Source of the DNA: JAAUUE01 sp943370025
GTDB lineage: Bacteria; Cyanobacteriota; Cyanobacteriia; Cyanobacteriales; JAAUUE01
Direction of reading: 5' to 3'
Length of the DNA: 64,000 bases
NCBI GenBank assembly: GCA_943370025.1
Contig: CALRPI020000003.1
Coordinates: 65,359 to 129,358 of the forward strand
Positions 49,840-57,773 of this stretch are shown piece by piece (position 1 is the stretch's first letter; every line of letters starts with the position of its first letter). The notes beneath the pieces were generated by a model. That model was not told the origin of the DNA, ran no database searches, and saw only the letters and a list, made by a program, of their open reading frames with translations. Position numbers and translations under genes: made by a program.

Positions 49840-50520
49840 GTGATGGTATATAGCCCAGATATAGACTTACTATCCTTACCCACTGGTGACCAACTCCCCA
49901 GTTCCGATGATACACCTGTCGATAACGAAGACCAGAATTTTTTGCCCAACTTGTTGTTGTTTGCCCTGCTGTCGCTGTGGAGCGATCGCACCGATTGGTA
50001 TTTTGCTGCCGACATGGCTATTTATCACACCACCGGAGTCAGCCCCAAGGTTCCCGTAGTTCCCGATGGTTTTTTGAGTTTAGGTGTGCCCAGAATCAAA
50101 GGCGACACCTTTCGCCGCAGCTATGTGGTTTGGGAAGAAGATTGGGTAGTGCCCACACTAGTTTTAGAAGTGGTATCCCATAGCTACGGGGAAGAGTATG
50201 AAGATAAAATGCTCCTCTACGCCAAGCTGGGAGTCCTCTACTATGTCATTTATAATCCCCTATTTTGGCGGCGGGACGGGCATCAACCCTTTGAGGTGTA
50301 TCGCCTAGAGCAAGGAATCTATCAACAACAAATTGGTGAACCCTACTGGATGCCAGAAGTGGGGCTGGGGATTGGCAGGGGCAGATACCAAAATGGACGG
50401 CTAGAGAGAGAAGTATTGTACTGGTTTGACGATCGAGGACAGCGCCACCTGACCCCAGAAGAAAAAGCTCAACTCGAACTAGAACGATACCGCCAGCACT
50501 TTGGGTCTTTACCAGATTAG
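49840..50520 (+). CDS. Uma2 family (DUF820) endonuclease-like protein
   Basis: A 226-residue Uma2 protein without the long coiled-coil tail of the other copies. It has TDWYFAADMAIYHTT, VPVVPDGFLSLGVPR, YVVWEEDWVVPTLVLEVVS, YEDKMLLYAKLGVLYYVIYNP and FEVYRLEQGIY, then LTPEEKAQLELERYRQHF at the end. The VLEVVS plus DKMLLYAK elements give the Glu and Lys of the PD-(D/E)XK-like site. It is closer to the standard single-domain Uma2 form than the three near the start of the window. Confidence 0.87.
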   Translation: MMVYSPDIDLLSLPTGDQLPSSDDTPVDNEDQNFLPNLLLFALLSLWSDRTDWYFAADMAIYHTTGVSPKVPVVPDGFLSLGVPRIKGDTFRRSYVVWEEDWVVPTLVLEVVSHSYGEEYEDKMLLYAKLGVLYYVIYNPLFWRRDGHQPFEVYRLEQGIYQQQIGEPYWMPEVGLGIGRGRYQNGRLEREVLYWFDDRGQRHLTPEEKAQLELERYRQHFGSLPD

Positions 50521-50625
50521 GATGCTCCAGTTATCACAAATTCGTTACATAGGAACTATTCCGAGGGAGTTTTTATCTACATTGGGAACGTTTAGTGCTT
50601 TCCATTTATTTTTCCCAAGTAAGTC

Positions 50626-51459
50626 ATGCTATTTAAAGATGCCCGTGACTATCAAATTTTATTTCTGTCTACTTTCCTCGGATTAGGTCTGGTCACCAGA
50701 GACTGGACCTTGAGACTAGATATCATGGCAGTTGCGATCGCCACCTGTCTGGTTGTTCAGCTTTTAGCTACCAAAATTTTCATGAGTACTTGGCAATGGT
50801 CTGCCCTGAAAAGTGCCACCATCACAGCCTTGAGCCTGTGTTTATTGCTCAGGGTGGATCATTATTCCACAATGGTTTTAGCTGCTTCCCTAGCGATTTT
50901 CAGCAAATTCATTTTGCAAATCAACCAAAAACACTTTTTCAACCCCGCCAATTTTGGGATTATTTCTGCCCTTGCCCTCAGCCAAGACGCTTGGGTTTCC
51001 CCCGGTCAGTGGGGAGAGAGTTGGTGGTATGCTCTGCTATTTCTGGGGTGCGGCGGGATGGTACTTAGCCAAGTGGGGCGTTTAGATACCGCCATGACTT
51101 TTTTGGGTAGCTATGCCTTTTTGGAGGCGATGCGGAATCTGTATCTAGGTTGGACTTGGGATGTGTATAGCCACCGCTTAATGAGTGGTTCCCTGTTGTT
51201 GTTTACTTTTTTTATGATTACGGATCCTCGATCGACCCCCAACGCTCAAGCAAGTCGATTAATTTGGGGGGTGGCGATCGCCCTGCTCACCTATATTTTG
51301 CGGAATTATTTCTTTGTCGCCCCCGCAGTTTTTTGGGCGTTGTTTGCCCTTTCTCCTTTGACCATTATTCTCGATTGGCTCTGGTCTTCCCCCCAATTCT
51401 CTTGGCTGAAAACCTTGACTGCCATGACTGAGCAACCTACTCAACAAAGCTATCTCTAG
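50626..51459 (+). CDS. Stand-alone RnfD/NqrB-like membrane protein
   Basis: A 277-residue polytopic protein, about eight helices, with KHFFNPANFGIISAL and the C-terminal GSLLLFTFFMITDPRSTPNA block that is typical for RnfD/NqrB (the T/S before DP region binds FMN covalently in those proteins). No other Rnf or Nqr subunits are encoded nearby, so it does not make a full ion-pumping complex. It is followed after 10 nt by a DUF2330 gene; the pairing of an RnfD-like protein with DUF2330 is known in other bacteria from general knowledge. Confidence 0.85.
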   Translation: MLFKDARDYQILFLSTFLGLGLVTRDWTLRLDIMAVAIATCLVVQLLATKIFMSTWQWSALKSATITALSLCLLLRVDHYSTMVLAASLAIFSKFILQINQKHFFNPANFGIISALALSQDAWVSPGQWGESWWYALLFLGCGGMVLSQVGRLDTAMTFLGSYAFLEAMRNLYLGWTWDVYSHRLMSGSLLLFTFFMITDPRSTPNAQASRLIWGVAIALLTYILRNYFFVAPAVFWALFALSPLTIILDWLWSSPQFSWLKTLTAMTEQPTQQSYL

Positions 51460-51469
51460 AGGTAAAAGT

Positions 51470-52831
51470 ATGCAAATTCGGCGAATATTTACGGTTTTAT
51501 TAATTAGTTTTCTGGCTCTGATTTGTTTTGTCCCCAAAGCGATCGCCTTTTGTGGCTTCTACGTGGCAAAAGCCGATGTCACCTTGTATAACAAAGCCTC
51601 CCAAGTGGTGATTGCCAGAGATGGTAATCGCAATATTTTGACCATGGCTAATGATTTCCAAGGGGAGGTCAAGGATTTTGCCATGGTGGTTCCCGTGCCG
51701 ACTATCCTCCAGCAAGACCAAGTCCGGTTGGGGGATGCCAAAATTATCCAGCGCCTAGATGCCTTCAGTGCGCCCAGATTGGTGGAATATTTTGATAGCG
51801 ACCCCTGCCAACAGGTTTATCCGGCGGCTCCTAGCTTATCTGGTGGTGCAGCAAGGGGCAGAGTAGAAGACAATCTCCGGCGGGAACAGGCGGATGGGGT
51901 GACGATCGAATCTCAATTTTCCGTTGGGGAATACGATATCTTGATCCTCAGTGCTACAGAATCCGATGGTTTAGAAAACTGGTTGAACCAAAATGGCTAC
52001 AAAATGCCAGCGGGAGCTTCAGCTTTGTTGCGTCCTTATATTCAACAAAACCTGAAGTTCTTTGTGGCAAAGGTCAACCTTGCAGAATTTCAACGCAGCA
52101 GTTCCCAATTCCTCAGACCTTTGATGATGGCTTACGAATCGCCCCGGTTCATGCTGCCCATTCGCTTGGGGATGATCAATTCCACCAATGAGCAGGATCT
52201 CATTGCCTACGTGCTTTCTTCTAAGGGGCAAGCGGAGATTACCAACTACCGAACGGTGAAAGTGCCGACAGATGCAGAAATCCCGGTCTATGTGAAGGAA
52301 AAGTTTGGGGACTTTTATAAATCTATGTTCCAGACTGCCTACGATCGAGAAAACAAAAATGTGGCTTTTGTGGAATACGCATGGAATATGTCTAACTGCG
52401 ATCCCTGTTCTGCCACCCCGCTGACTCCAGAAGAACTCCGGGGAGCAGGAGTATTCTGGCTGAATCAAAACCCCAGCGATGGACGAGGCATCAGAAGACC
52501 TCCTAACCCAAATAATAATGTCTTTATTACGCGGATCCATGTCCGCTATACCCGTGACAAATTCCCCGAAGACCTGATGTTCCAAGAAACTTCTAATCAA
52601 CAGCAGTTTCAAGGGCGCTATATTCTCCGCCATCCCTTCAAAGGGGAAGCAAGCTGTGAGGCGGGTCAACAGTATCGACGCGGTTTAGTCACTCGCCTCG
52701 ATCGAGAAGCTCAAACCCTCGCCCGCTTAACTAACTGGGATATCAACGATATTCGCCGCAATCTCCCTCAAATCTCCACAGAGCCGGTTCCCTTCTGGCG
52801 CAGTATTTGGGATTCCATCCAAGGGCGTTAG
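51470..52831 (+). CDS. DUF2330 exported protein
   Basis: A 453-residue protein with a signal peptide (IRRIFTVLLISFLALICFVP, cut near AIAF) and the DUF2330 start CGFYVAKADVTLYNKASQVV, AMVVPVPTIL and a C-terminal Cys-containing part (SNCDPCSATPLTPEEL; GEASCEAG). Mature Cys residues may form disulfides in the periplasm. It likely works with the RnfD-like protein 10 nt upstream (the spacing suggests one transcript), perhaps as its periplasmic partner; that is inference. Function of the family is unknown. Confidence 0.87.
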   Translation: MQIRRIFTVLLISFLALICFVPKAIAFCGFYVAKADVTLYNKASQVVIARDGNRNILTMANDFQGEVKDFAMVVPVPTILQQDQVRLGDAKIIQRLDAFSAPRLVEYFDSDPCQQVYPAAPSLSGGAARGRVEDNLRREQADGVTIESQFSVGEYDILILSATESDGLENWLNQNGYKMPAGASALLRPYIQQNLKFFVAKVNLAEFQRSSSQFLRPLMMAYESPRFMLPIRLGMINSTNEQDLIAYVLSSKGQAEITNYRTVKVPTDAEIPVYVKEKFGDFYKSMFQTAYDRENKNVAFVEYAWNMSNCDPCSATPLTPEELRGAGVFWLNQNPSDGRGIRRPPNPNNNVFITRIHVRYTRDKFPEDLMFQETSNQQQFQGRYILRHPFKGEASCEAGQQYRRGLVTRLDREAQTLARLTNWDINDIRRNLPQISTEPVPFWRSIWDSIQGR

Positions 52832-52850
52832 CACAAAAATAGTTAGTCCT

Positions 52851-52957
52851 ACAGCAGTTTGAGAGTGGGCTTCGACGACCCTCAGCCCACTCTCAAACCC
52901 AATATTGATAGGACTTTCAATATTTGTGGCGTGTCTCATTTGAACGCAAAGTGCTTT
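52851..52957. repeat. Palindromic repeat family B, copy B2
   Basis: Runs from ACAGCAGTTTGAGAGTGGGC to GAACGCAAAGTGCTTTA, with core GAGAGTGGGCTT...CAGCCCACTCTC and the loop TTCGACGACCCTC. Its right end provides the TAA stop (read on the minus strand) of the tlyA gene at 52956-52958. Confidence 0.8.
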
Positions 52958-53810
52958 AATTTGGGATTAGCTCAATCTCGTGTCTAGTTAGATCCTTAAT
53001 GGTTGCCAAGGTAATCGCGGGGTCATCTTGATTGGCGATCGCCTCCCGATTATTTTCCACCTTGAGCCATAGCAAGTATTCAATATTGCCGCTTTTCTCT
53101 CCCCGGATTGGTGAAACATGGAGTCCGGCATAGCTCCAGCCCAGATCCTGCGCCGTAAGAATTACTTGCCAGATAGCTTCTGCTTGAGCTACGGGATCCT
53201 TGACTAATCCTTTTTTGCCCACGCGATCGCGCCCCACTTCAAACTGGGGTTTGACCAAGAGAATTAATTCCTGTGGGGTTTGCAGCAATCTCTGCAAGGC
53301 TGGCAAAATTTTGGTCAGAGAAATAAAGGAAACATCTACCACGCCTAGGGTAGGGAGTTGCTGATCAGCCATAACTTCAGGAGGATAAAGCTCCTCTGGA
53401 ATGAGATGACGCAGATTAGTTCTTTCCTTGAGGATCACCCTAGGATCGTTGCGTAAGCCCCAATCCACCTGCCCATAGCCCACATCAATCCCGTAGACTA
53501 GTTTTGCCCCTGCTTGCAACAAACAATCAGTAAATCCACCAGTGGAAATGCCCCCATCCAGACAAATGCGATCGCTCACCACCACCGGGAAAACTTCCAG
53601 AGCCTTTGCCAGTTTCTCTCCGCCACGGGAGACAAAGAGCGATCGAGCCTTAATCTCAATTACTGATTCCAGAGATACTTCCGTTGCTGGCTGATCCACC
53701 AATTGCTGATTCACCCGCACTTCTCCAGCCCGAATTAACCTCTGGGCAATTTGCCGGGAGGTACAAAGTTCTTGTTCTACAAGGAGAATGTCTAATCTTT
53801 TTTTTGCCAA
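52956..53810 (-). CDS. tlyA: TlyA family RNA 2'-O-methyltransferase
   Basis: A 284-residue TlyA protein. Residues 1-60 form an S4 RNA-binding domain (KKRLDILLVEQELCTSRQIA; RAGEVRVNQQLV). The FtsJ-like methyltransferase part has ICLDGGISTGGFTDCLLQAG (SAM site; usually D-x-G-x-S/T-x-G-G-F-T), GIDVGYGQVDWGL and VVDVSFISL. TlyA methylates 16S and 23S rRNA cytidines and its loss gives capreomycin resistance in mycobacteria. The C-terminus runs into repeat B2. Confidence 0.94.
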   Translation of the reverse strand: MAKKRLDILLVEQELCTSRQIAQRLIRAGEVRVNQQLVDQPATEVSLESVIEIKARSLFVSRGGEKLAKALEVFPVVVSDRICLDGGISTGGFTDCLLQAGAKLVYGIDVGYGQVDWGLRNDPRVILKERTNLRHLIPEELYPPEVMADQQLPTLGVVDVSFISLTKILPALQRLLQTPQELILLVKPQFEVGRDRVGKKGLVKDPVAQAEAIWQVILTAQDLGWSYAGLHVSPIRGEKSGNIEYLLWLKVENNREAIANQDDPAITLATIKDLTRHEIELIPN

Positions 53811-53828
53811 GGAATTAATTTTTTAGGC

Positions 53829-53855
53829 TAAGTTTGCTATGATATAATGCCTAAG
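53829..53855 (+). promoter_or_regulatory. Promoter of tRNA-Lys
   Basis: The -10 element TATAAT at 53843-53848 is preceded by TGA in an extended -10 form (ATGATATAATG). No strong -35 is seen. The predicted start is about 10 nt upstream of the mature tRNA. Confidence 0.6.
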
Positions 53856-53867
53856 CTGATCTAGCAA

Positions 53868-53939
53868 GGGTGACTAGCTCAATGGTAGAGCATCGGACTC
53901 TTAATCCGTTGGTTCTGGGTTCGAGTCCCAGGTTACCCA
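53868..53939 (+). tRNA. tRNA-Lys (anticodon CTT)
   Basis: A 72-nt tRNA with acceptor stem GGGTGAC / GTTACCC, D arm GCTC-AATGGTA-GAGC, anticodon stem around the loop CTCTTAA (anticodon CTT, position 53900-53902), and T arm CTGGG-TTCGAGT-CCCAG. The discriminator is A and CCA is not encoded. The outer anticodon-stem pair is T-T, a tolerated mismatch. The cloverleaf is otherwise fully paired. Confidence 0.96.
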
Positions 53940-53965
53940 TTCTTCTAAGGAAACACAGTTGGAAT

Positions 53966-53996
53966 AAGTGGGGGGGTGCTTCGCCCCCCCACTTAA
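53966..53996 (+). terminator. Strong hairpin after tRNA-Lys
   Basis: A perfect 11-bp stem AAGTGGGGGGG / CCCCCCCACTT with loop TGCTTCG, 27 nt after the tRNA. It is followed by AATAAG, not T residues, so termination would rely on the stem strength; it may also be a repeat core. Confidence 0.6.
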
Positions 53997-54005
53997 TAAG
54001 ATGCT

Positions 54006-54096
54006 AGACTTACGCACTGTGAACAAAACTATTTAGGATTCTGGAGGTTGTTGCAGGCACTCCGCGCCCGCAACAACCTCCAAACGCTTAAGTCCT
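54006..54096. repeat. Palindromic repeat family A, copy A6, overlapping the PAP2 gene
   Basis: Ends AGACTTACGCACTG and CGCTTAAGTCCT. The core is GGAGGTTGTTGC / GCAACAACCTCC around AGGCACTCCGCGCCC. Its right-hand part codes for the last 21 or so residues of the PAP2 phosphatase on the minus strand. Confidence 0.85.
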
Positions 54097-54767
54097 AAGT
54101 CGAAATGCCTAAGCAGAGCAATACAAATACCAAGCCAGAGTAATCCTACTATATATCCAGCGAGAATATCAGTTGGATAATGTACCCCCAAATATAAGCG
54201 ACTCAGACCAATTAGCCCAATGATCGTGATGGCAATCCCGGAGACTAGGTGCGATCGCCGGGGATAACGCCGGATCAATAGATACGCCAGAAACCCATAC
54301 ACCACCGATGCACCCAAGGCGTGACCACTGGGAAAGCTATAGGATGTTTCTTGAATCAATGACTGCCATAGGGTTGGACGGGGACGGGTAAATAGCAATT
54401 TCATGCCTTGATTAAAGATGAGTGCGCCGAGGCTGGCGATCGCGAATACCCAGAATTCTAATCGCTTCTGTCGCCAGAGTAGCAACACTAAACCAACAAC
54501 TACAGTTCCTACTATAAACGCTGGATTTCCGAGCTGAGTAATACCCAACATCAGGCGATCGAGTAGAGGATTATGCGATCGATGCAATGCCAATAAAATA
54601 TCTGTATCAAAACGGAATGTCTCTTTTTTCCAGACTTCGTGACATAGCCAACCCAGAACTGTTATTGCCAAGAAACAGAAGGCTAATCCCAATAATCCAA
54701 GGGTGGTCATTTGGTCAGCAAGACGAGTATAGATTGCCGTAATTCGATCGCTAAGAAATGGTTTCAT
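54033..54767 (-). CDS. PAP2 superfamily membrane phosphatase
   Basis: A 244-residue type 2 phosphatidic acid phosphatase with six helices and the three-part site KLLFTRPRP, YSFPSGHALG and SRLYLGVHYPTDILAG, all essential residues present. Members dephosphorylate phosphatidate, undecaprenyl diphosphate or similar lipids in the membrane. The last 21 residues (LKRLEVVAGAECLQQPPES) are encoded by repeat A6 and cannot be original family sequence. The gene is downstream of the PvuII-like system with 21 nt between. Confidence 0.93.
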   Translation of the reverse strand: MKPFLSDRITAIYTRLADQMTTLGLLGLAFCFLAITVLGWLCHEVWKKETFRFDTDILLALHRSHNPLLDRLMLGITQLGNPAFIVGTVVVGLVLLLWRQKRLEFWVFAIASLGALIFNQGMKLLFTRPRPTLWQSLIQETSYSFPSGHALGASVVYGFLAYLLIRRYPRRSHLVSGIAITIIGLIGLSRLYLGVHYPTDILAGYIVGLLWLGICIALLRHFDLGLKRLEVVAGAECLQQPPES

Positions 54768-54788
54768 AGATCAGAACAAATTTAGAGA

Positions 54789-55286
54789 TTACACCGCATC
54801 GGATTCATAAGAATAAAGTAGCTCTCCATGTTCCATTACATACTTTAAAGGAATTTTGGGATTATTAATATCTTTACCTCCTTTGCTGTGCCATTTGTTC
54901 TCCCATTGTGTATAAAAACACTCCAAAGCTAATGGTGTAAGTTTGTAGATGAATAACAAATTTGTGCCTCTATAAACAGCAAATATCCAATCCACTTGCC
55001 TATATTTTTCAATAATTCGAGGATTAATGTGGTGATGAGTAGAAAAGCTTTTGGTAAGGGCTATATTTACTGATTTCAACTCAAACTCCTTGCCATCAAA
55101 ATCTTTAGCATCATTTCCTTCTCTGCCGGGTATAATCACTAACCCAGTTACTAGAAGTACTTGTAAGATTTTTCCACCATTATCTTGAAAAATATCATTA
55201 ATGCCGTGCCGAGATGCTAAATCTTGATATTGCTGAATGTATGGAAATAAGTTGTCAAGAATTGTTTTATCTGGATGGGGGATCAT
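54789..55286 (-). CDS. PvuII-like type II restriction endonuclease
   Basis: A 165-residue homologue of R.PvuII (157 residues; cuts CAGCTG to blunt ends). From memory the match covers the whole length: YQDLASRHGINDIFQDNGGK, the PGREGNDAKDFDGKEFELKS catalytic strip, FSTHHHINP, YRQVDWIFAVYRG and KDINNPKIPLKYVMEHG. D59, E69 and K71 align with the catalytic D58, E68 and K70 of PvuII, and the HHH 84-86 with the recognition His residues. All key residues are intact, so activity is likely. It overlaps the C gene by 4 nt. Confidence 0.95.
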   Translation of the reverse strand: MIPHPDKTILDNLFPYIQQYQDLASRHGINDIFQDNGGKILQVLLVTGLVIIPGREGNDAKDFDGKEFELKSVNIALTKSFSTHHHINPRIIEKYRQVDWIFAVYRGTNLLFIYKLTPLALECFYTQWENKWHSKGGKDINNPKIPLKYVMEHGELLYSYESDAV

Positions 55287-55504
55287 TCTAGTTCTTCCCT
55301 CAGAAGTTCAATAATATCAACCTCTAGAGCTTTGGCAAGACGTTCCATATTATCAATTGAAATGTTGCGCTCACTGCGCTCTACAGAGCCAACATAGGTT
55401 CGATGTAAGCCTGCTAGGTCGGCAAGCTCCTCTTGTGAAAGCATCTTGATTTGACGAATTTGCCGTAATCGTTGGGCAAAGACTCTTCTAGCAATAGACG
55501 ACAC
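55283..55504 (-). CDS. Controller (C) protein of the PvuII-like system
   Basis: A 73-residue Xre-type HTH protein: RLRQIRQIKMLSQEELADLAG, HRTYVGSVERSERNIS (recognition helix region) and IDNMERLAKALEVDI. C proteins of restriction systems bind C-boxes, first raising and later limiting expression of the C-R operon, so that methylation comes before cleavage in a new host. The GTG start at 55504 has almost no leader. The 3' end overlaps the endonuclease gene by ATGA, as in PvuII. Confidence 0.92.
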   Translation of the reverse strand: MSSIARRVFAQRLRQIRQIKMLSQEELADLAGLHRTYVGSVERSERNISIDNMERLAKALEVDIIELLREELE

Positions 55505-55559
55505 AATTTTTAGAAACAGTTTTTAGAAGTTGATGTAGGGTTTACAATAGGAAAATGAT

Positions 55560-55586
55560 GACTATAAATCTACAGACTATAAGTAG
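55560..55586. promoter_or_regulatory. Candidate C-boxes between the divergent RM genes
   Basis: GACTATAAATC (55560-55570) and GACTATAAGTAG (55575-55586) are two near-identical units 4 nt apart with the GACT-N3-AGTC-like symmetry known for PvuII-type C-boxes, the second sites being imperfect. They lie between the C gene start (minus strand) and the methyltransferase start (plus strand). Confidence 0.6.
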
Positions 55587-55601
55587 CATTTCGGAGGGGA
55601 C

Positions 55602-56630
55602 ATGCCACTACAGCAAACGAGATTTCCCGTGAACATAGAAAGAATGAGTTCCTCACCTAGCTATCAAACTAGATTGGGGGCAGCATTTTGGGGAGATTCT
55701 CTTGAACTTTTAGCTCAACTTCCTGATCAAAGCATCAACCTCGTTTTAACTAGTCCCCCGTTTGCACTTCAGAGAGAAAAAGAGTATGGAAATAAATCTC
55801 AAGATGAATATGTTGAGTGGTTGGCACAGTTTGCCGCGATCGTCTATCGCAAGTTAACAGATGATGGTAGTTTTGTTTTAGATTTGGGTGGTGCTTATGA
55901 AAAGGGTAAACCCGTGAGAAGTCTGTATAACTTTAGAGTACCTATTTATCTCTGTGACAAACTTGGATTTTTCTTAGCGGAGGATTTTTACTGGTTTAAC
56001 CCTTCAAAGTTGCCTAGCCCAATTGAGTGGGTAAATAAACGTAAAATCAGGGCAAAAGATTCTGTTAACACTGTGTGGTGGTTTAGTAAGTCAGAATTTC
56101 CTAAATCAGATGTCACCAAAGTTTTAACAGAGTATAGCGATCGTATGAAGAAACTTCTTGAGGATCCAGATAAGTTTTATGATCCGAAAAAGCGCCCTTC
56201 GGGACATGATATTAGCAAAGCATTTAGTAAAGATAATGGCGGGGCAATTCCATCTAATCTTCTTCAGATCCCCAACTCTGACTCAAATGGTCAATATCTT
56301 CGAGGCTGCAAAGCTCTAGGCTTAAAAGCACATCCAGCAAGATTCCCTAGTAAGCTGCCAGAATTTTTTATTCGTTTCCTGACAGAACCCGGTGATCTTG
56401 TGGTTGATATATTTGCTGGTTCCAATACGACAGGTTTTGTAGCAGAACGGGAATCTCGTTATTGGTTAGCTTTTGAAAATGAAATTCAATACCTAGCAAC
56501 GTCATCTTTCCGTTTTATGCCAGATGATACAAAAGACAATGAGCTTAATTTGATTTATCAGAAAATCATGCTAGGCAATTCTATTGAAATAGTTCCAGAT
56601 ATCAGGCAACTAGAACTATTGAACACGTGA
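55602..56630 (+). CDS. PvuII-like N4-cytosine DNA methyltransferase
   Basis: A 342-residue homologue of M.PvuII (336 residues), which methylates N4 of the internal cytosine in CAGCTG. Motif IV comes first (LVLTSPPFALQ) and the SAM-binding motif I last (DLVVDIFAGSNTTG), the beta-class order. Strong blocks are FFLAEDFYWFNPSKLPSPIE, WVNKRKIRAKDSVNTVWWFS, KKRPSGHDI, KAHPARFPSKLPEFF and AERESRYWLAFE. GGAGGGG lies 5 nt before the ATG. It is divergent from the C-R operon. Confidence 0.95.
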   Translation: MPLQQTRFPVNIERMSSSPSYQTRLGAAFWGDSLELLAQLPDQSINLVLTSPPFALQREKEYGNKSQDEYVEWLAQFAAIVYRKLTDDGSFVLDLGGAYEKGKPVRSLYNFRVPIYLCDKLGFFLAEDFYWFNPSKLPSPIEWVNKRKIRAKDSVNTVWWFSKSEFPKSDVTKVLTEYSDRMKKLLEDPDKFYDPKKRPSGHDISKAFSKDNGGAIPSNLLQIPNSDSNGQYLRGCKALGLKAHPARFPSKLPEFFIRFLTEPGDLVVDIFAGSNTTGFVAERESRYWLAFENEIQYLATSSFRFMPDDTKDNELNLIYQKIMLGNSIEIVPDIRQLELLNT

Positions 56631-56765
56631 GTCTCCAACAGAGGCAAACCTCCGGGAAGGGTGAAAGAAACAAAAGTATTGAATAGGCTAGGTTTTAGGC
56701 TTTACTCAAAAAGTTGTTTCTTAGGCGTTCAATGAAAATCCCTGAAACTATTATTTTGTATCAAC

Positions 56766-56867
56766 TATAGCGATCCTAAATGGTTTCACCCGCCGAAGGC
56801 GGGTGAAACCATTTACTAGAAGCAAGTTGACTTGGCAACTGTTAGAAAATGATTTAGGACTGCTATA
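56766..56867. repeat. Palindromic repeat family C, copy C5
   Basis: Ends TATAGCGATCCTAAATGG and ATTTAGGACTGCTATA. The core GGTTTCACCCGCC / GGCGGGTGAAACC and CCAGAAGCAAGTTGACTTGG-like segment match C1 closely. Besides this repeat and copy D3, no gene is seen in 56631-57094. Confidence 0.85.
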
Positions 56868-57016
56868 TTTGACAAAATAGTATTAGGTAGAGGCTTTTAG
56901 CTGCGCTGATCTTTTTACACCCCTACCTGAAATTGGCATACTCTTCAATTTGTGGGTTTGCGTGTGGGCAGTTATCGCCGCCCATACACAAACTGCTGTA
57001 ATTTCAATAAACATAA

Positions 57017-57086
57017 GATGCTATTTATAAAGTATGATTTTTCGCCCCCGCTGGGGGCGAAAAATCATACTTTATAAATGACCTTT
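57017..57086. repeat. Palindromic repeat family D, copy D3
   Basis: GATGCTATTTATAAAGTATG at the left end and ACTTTATAAATGACCT at the right end. The stem AAGTATGATTTTTCGCCCCC / GGGGGCGAAAAATCATACTT is almost perfect. Its right end lies 8 nt before the phosphatase start codon, so it will form part of that gene's leader. Confidence 0.8.
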
Positions 57087-57094
57087 AATTTTCA

Positions 57095-57679
57095 ATGTAT
57101 AAGTTTGCTTCAGCTTCTCAAACTGAAACCATCGTATTTGGCTCTTCTAGACCCGGATCTAGTGACAAACAAGTGCAGGAATGGGTTGAATTTATGCAGA
57201 ATCAAGGGATTAGGCGTGTCTGCTGTTTATTATCTAAATCTCAACTAAATAGTTACTCAAATTTGCTGGAAATTTATCAACAAAATTTTGGATCTACTCA
57301 AATTTGTTGGGCACCGATCGAGGATTTTTGTCTTGTTGATCTAGAAGTTTTGAGCCAACAAATTCTTCCCTTTCTAGTCATGGCTGATCAAAATCAGCAG
57401 CGGGTTGTGGTGCATTGCGCTGGGGGTGTGGGGCGGACAGGGCAGATATTAACTGCTTGGTTGGTGGCTGGACGGGGATTTACTCATCAGGAAGCGATCG
57501 CCGCCGTCAAAAAGACTGGCAGGAATCCCTACGAAGCAATTATTGCTGCTCCTGTTCAGAGGCGCAATCCTTGGCGAGTTGCGAAAGAGCTGGCGATGCT
57601 ATGGGATGAATGCGATCGCTTTAGAAGTAAAATAACTTGCAGCACTTTACGTTCAAATGAGACAAATCACAAATATTGA
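57095..57679 (+). CDS. Dual-specificity / tyrosine phosphatase-like protein
   Basis: A 194-residue protein with the PTP loop HCAGGVGRTG (catalytic C108, R114) and a general-acid candidate in WAPIEDFCLVD. QVQEWVEFMQNQGIRRVCCLL and TGRNPYEAI flank it, as in archaeal/bacterial dual-specificity phosphatases. The last 13 residues (CSTLRSNETNHKY) come from repeat B3. Its targets may be phosphoproteins or phosphoinositide-like molecules; this is not decidable here. Confidence 0.88.
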   Translation: MYKFASASQTETIVFGSSRPGSSDKQVQEWVEFMQNQGIRRVCCLLSKSQLNSYSNLLEIYQQNFGSTQICWAPIEDFCLVDLEVLSQQILPFLVMADQNQQRVVVHCAGGVGRTGQILTAWLVAGRGFTHQEAIAAVKKTGRNPYEAIIAAPVQRRNPWRVAKELAMLWDECDRFRSKITCSTLRSNETNHKY

Positions 57680-57747
57680 AAGTCCTATCAATATTGGGTT
57701 TGAGAGTGGGGCTTCGACTCCGCTCAGCCCACTCTCAAACTGCTGTA
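57639..57747. repeat. Palindromic repeat family B, copy B3
   Basis: In inverse orientation to B1: GCAGCACTTTACGTTCAAATGAG to ACTCTCAAACTGCTGTA. The core stem GAGAGTGGGGCT / AGCCCACTCTC encloses TTCGACTCCGCTC. It overlaps the last 41 nt of the phosphatase gene. Confidence 0.85.
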
Positions 57748-57773
57748 AGCATATTTAGGAGAAGATAATTCCT

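Noticed and set aside
49724..50015. Short minus-strand frames before the Uma2 gene
   Set aside because: They are Cys/His-rich or cross the Uma2 start and show no start signal or family match.
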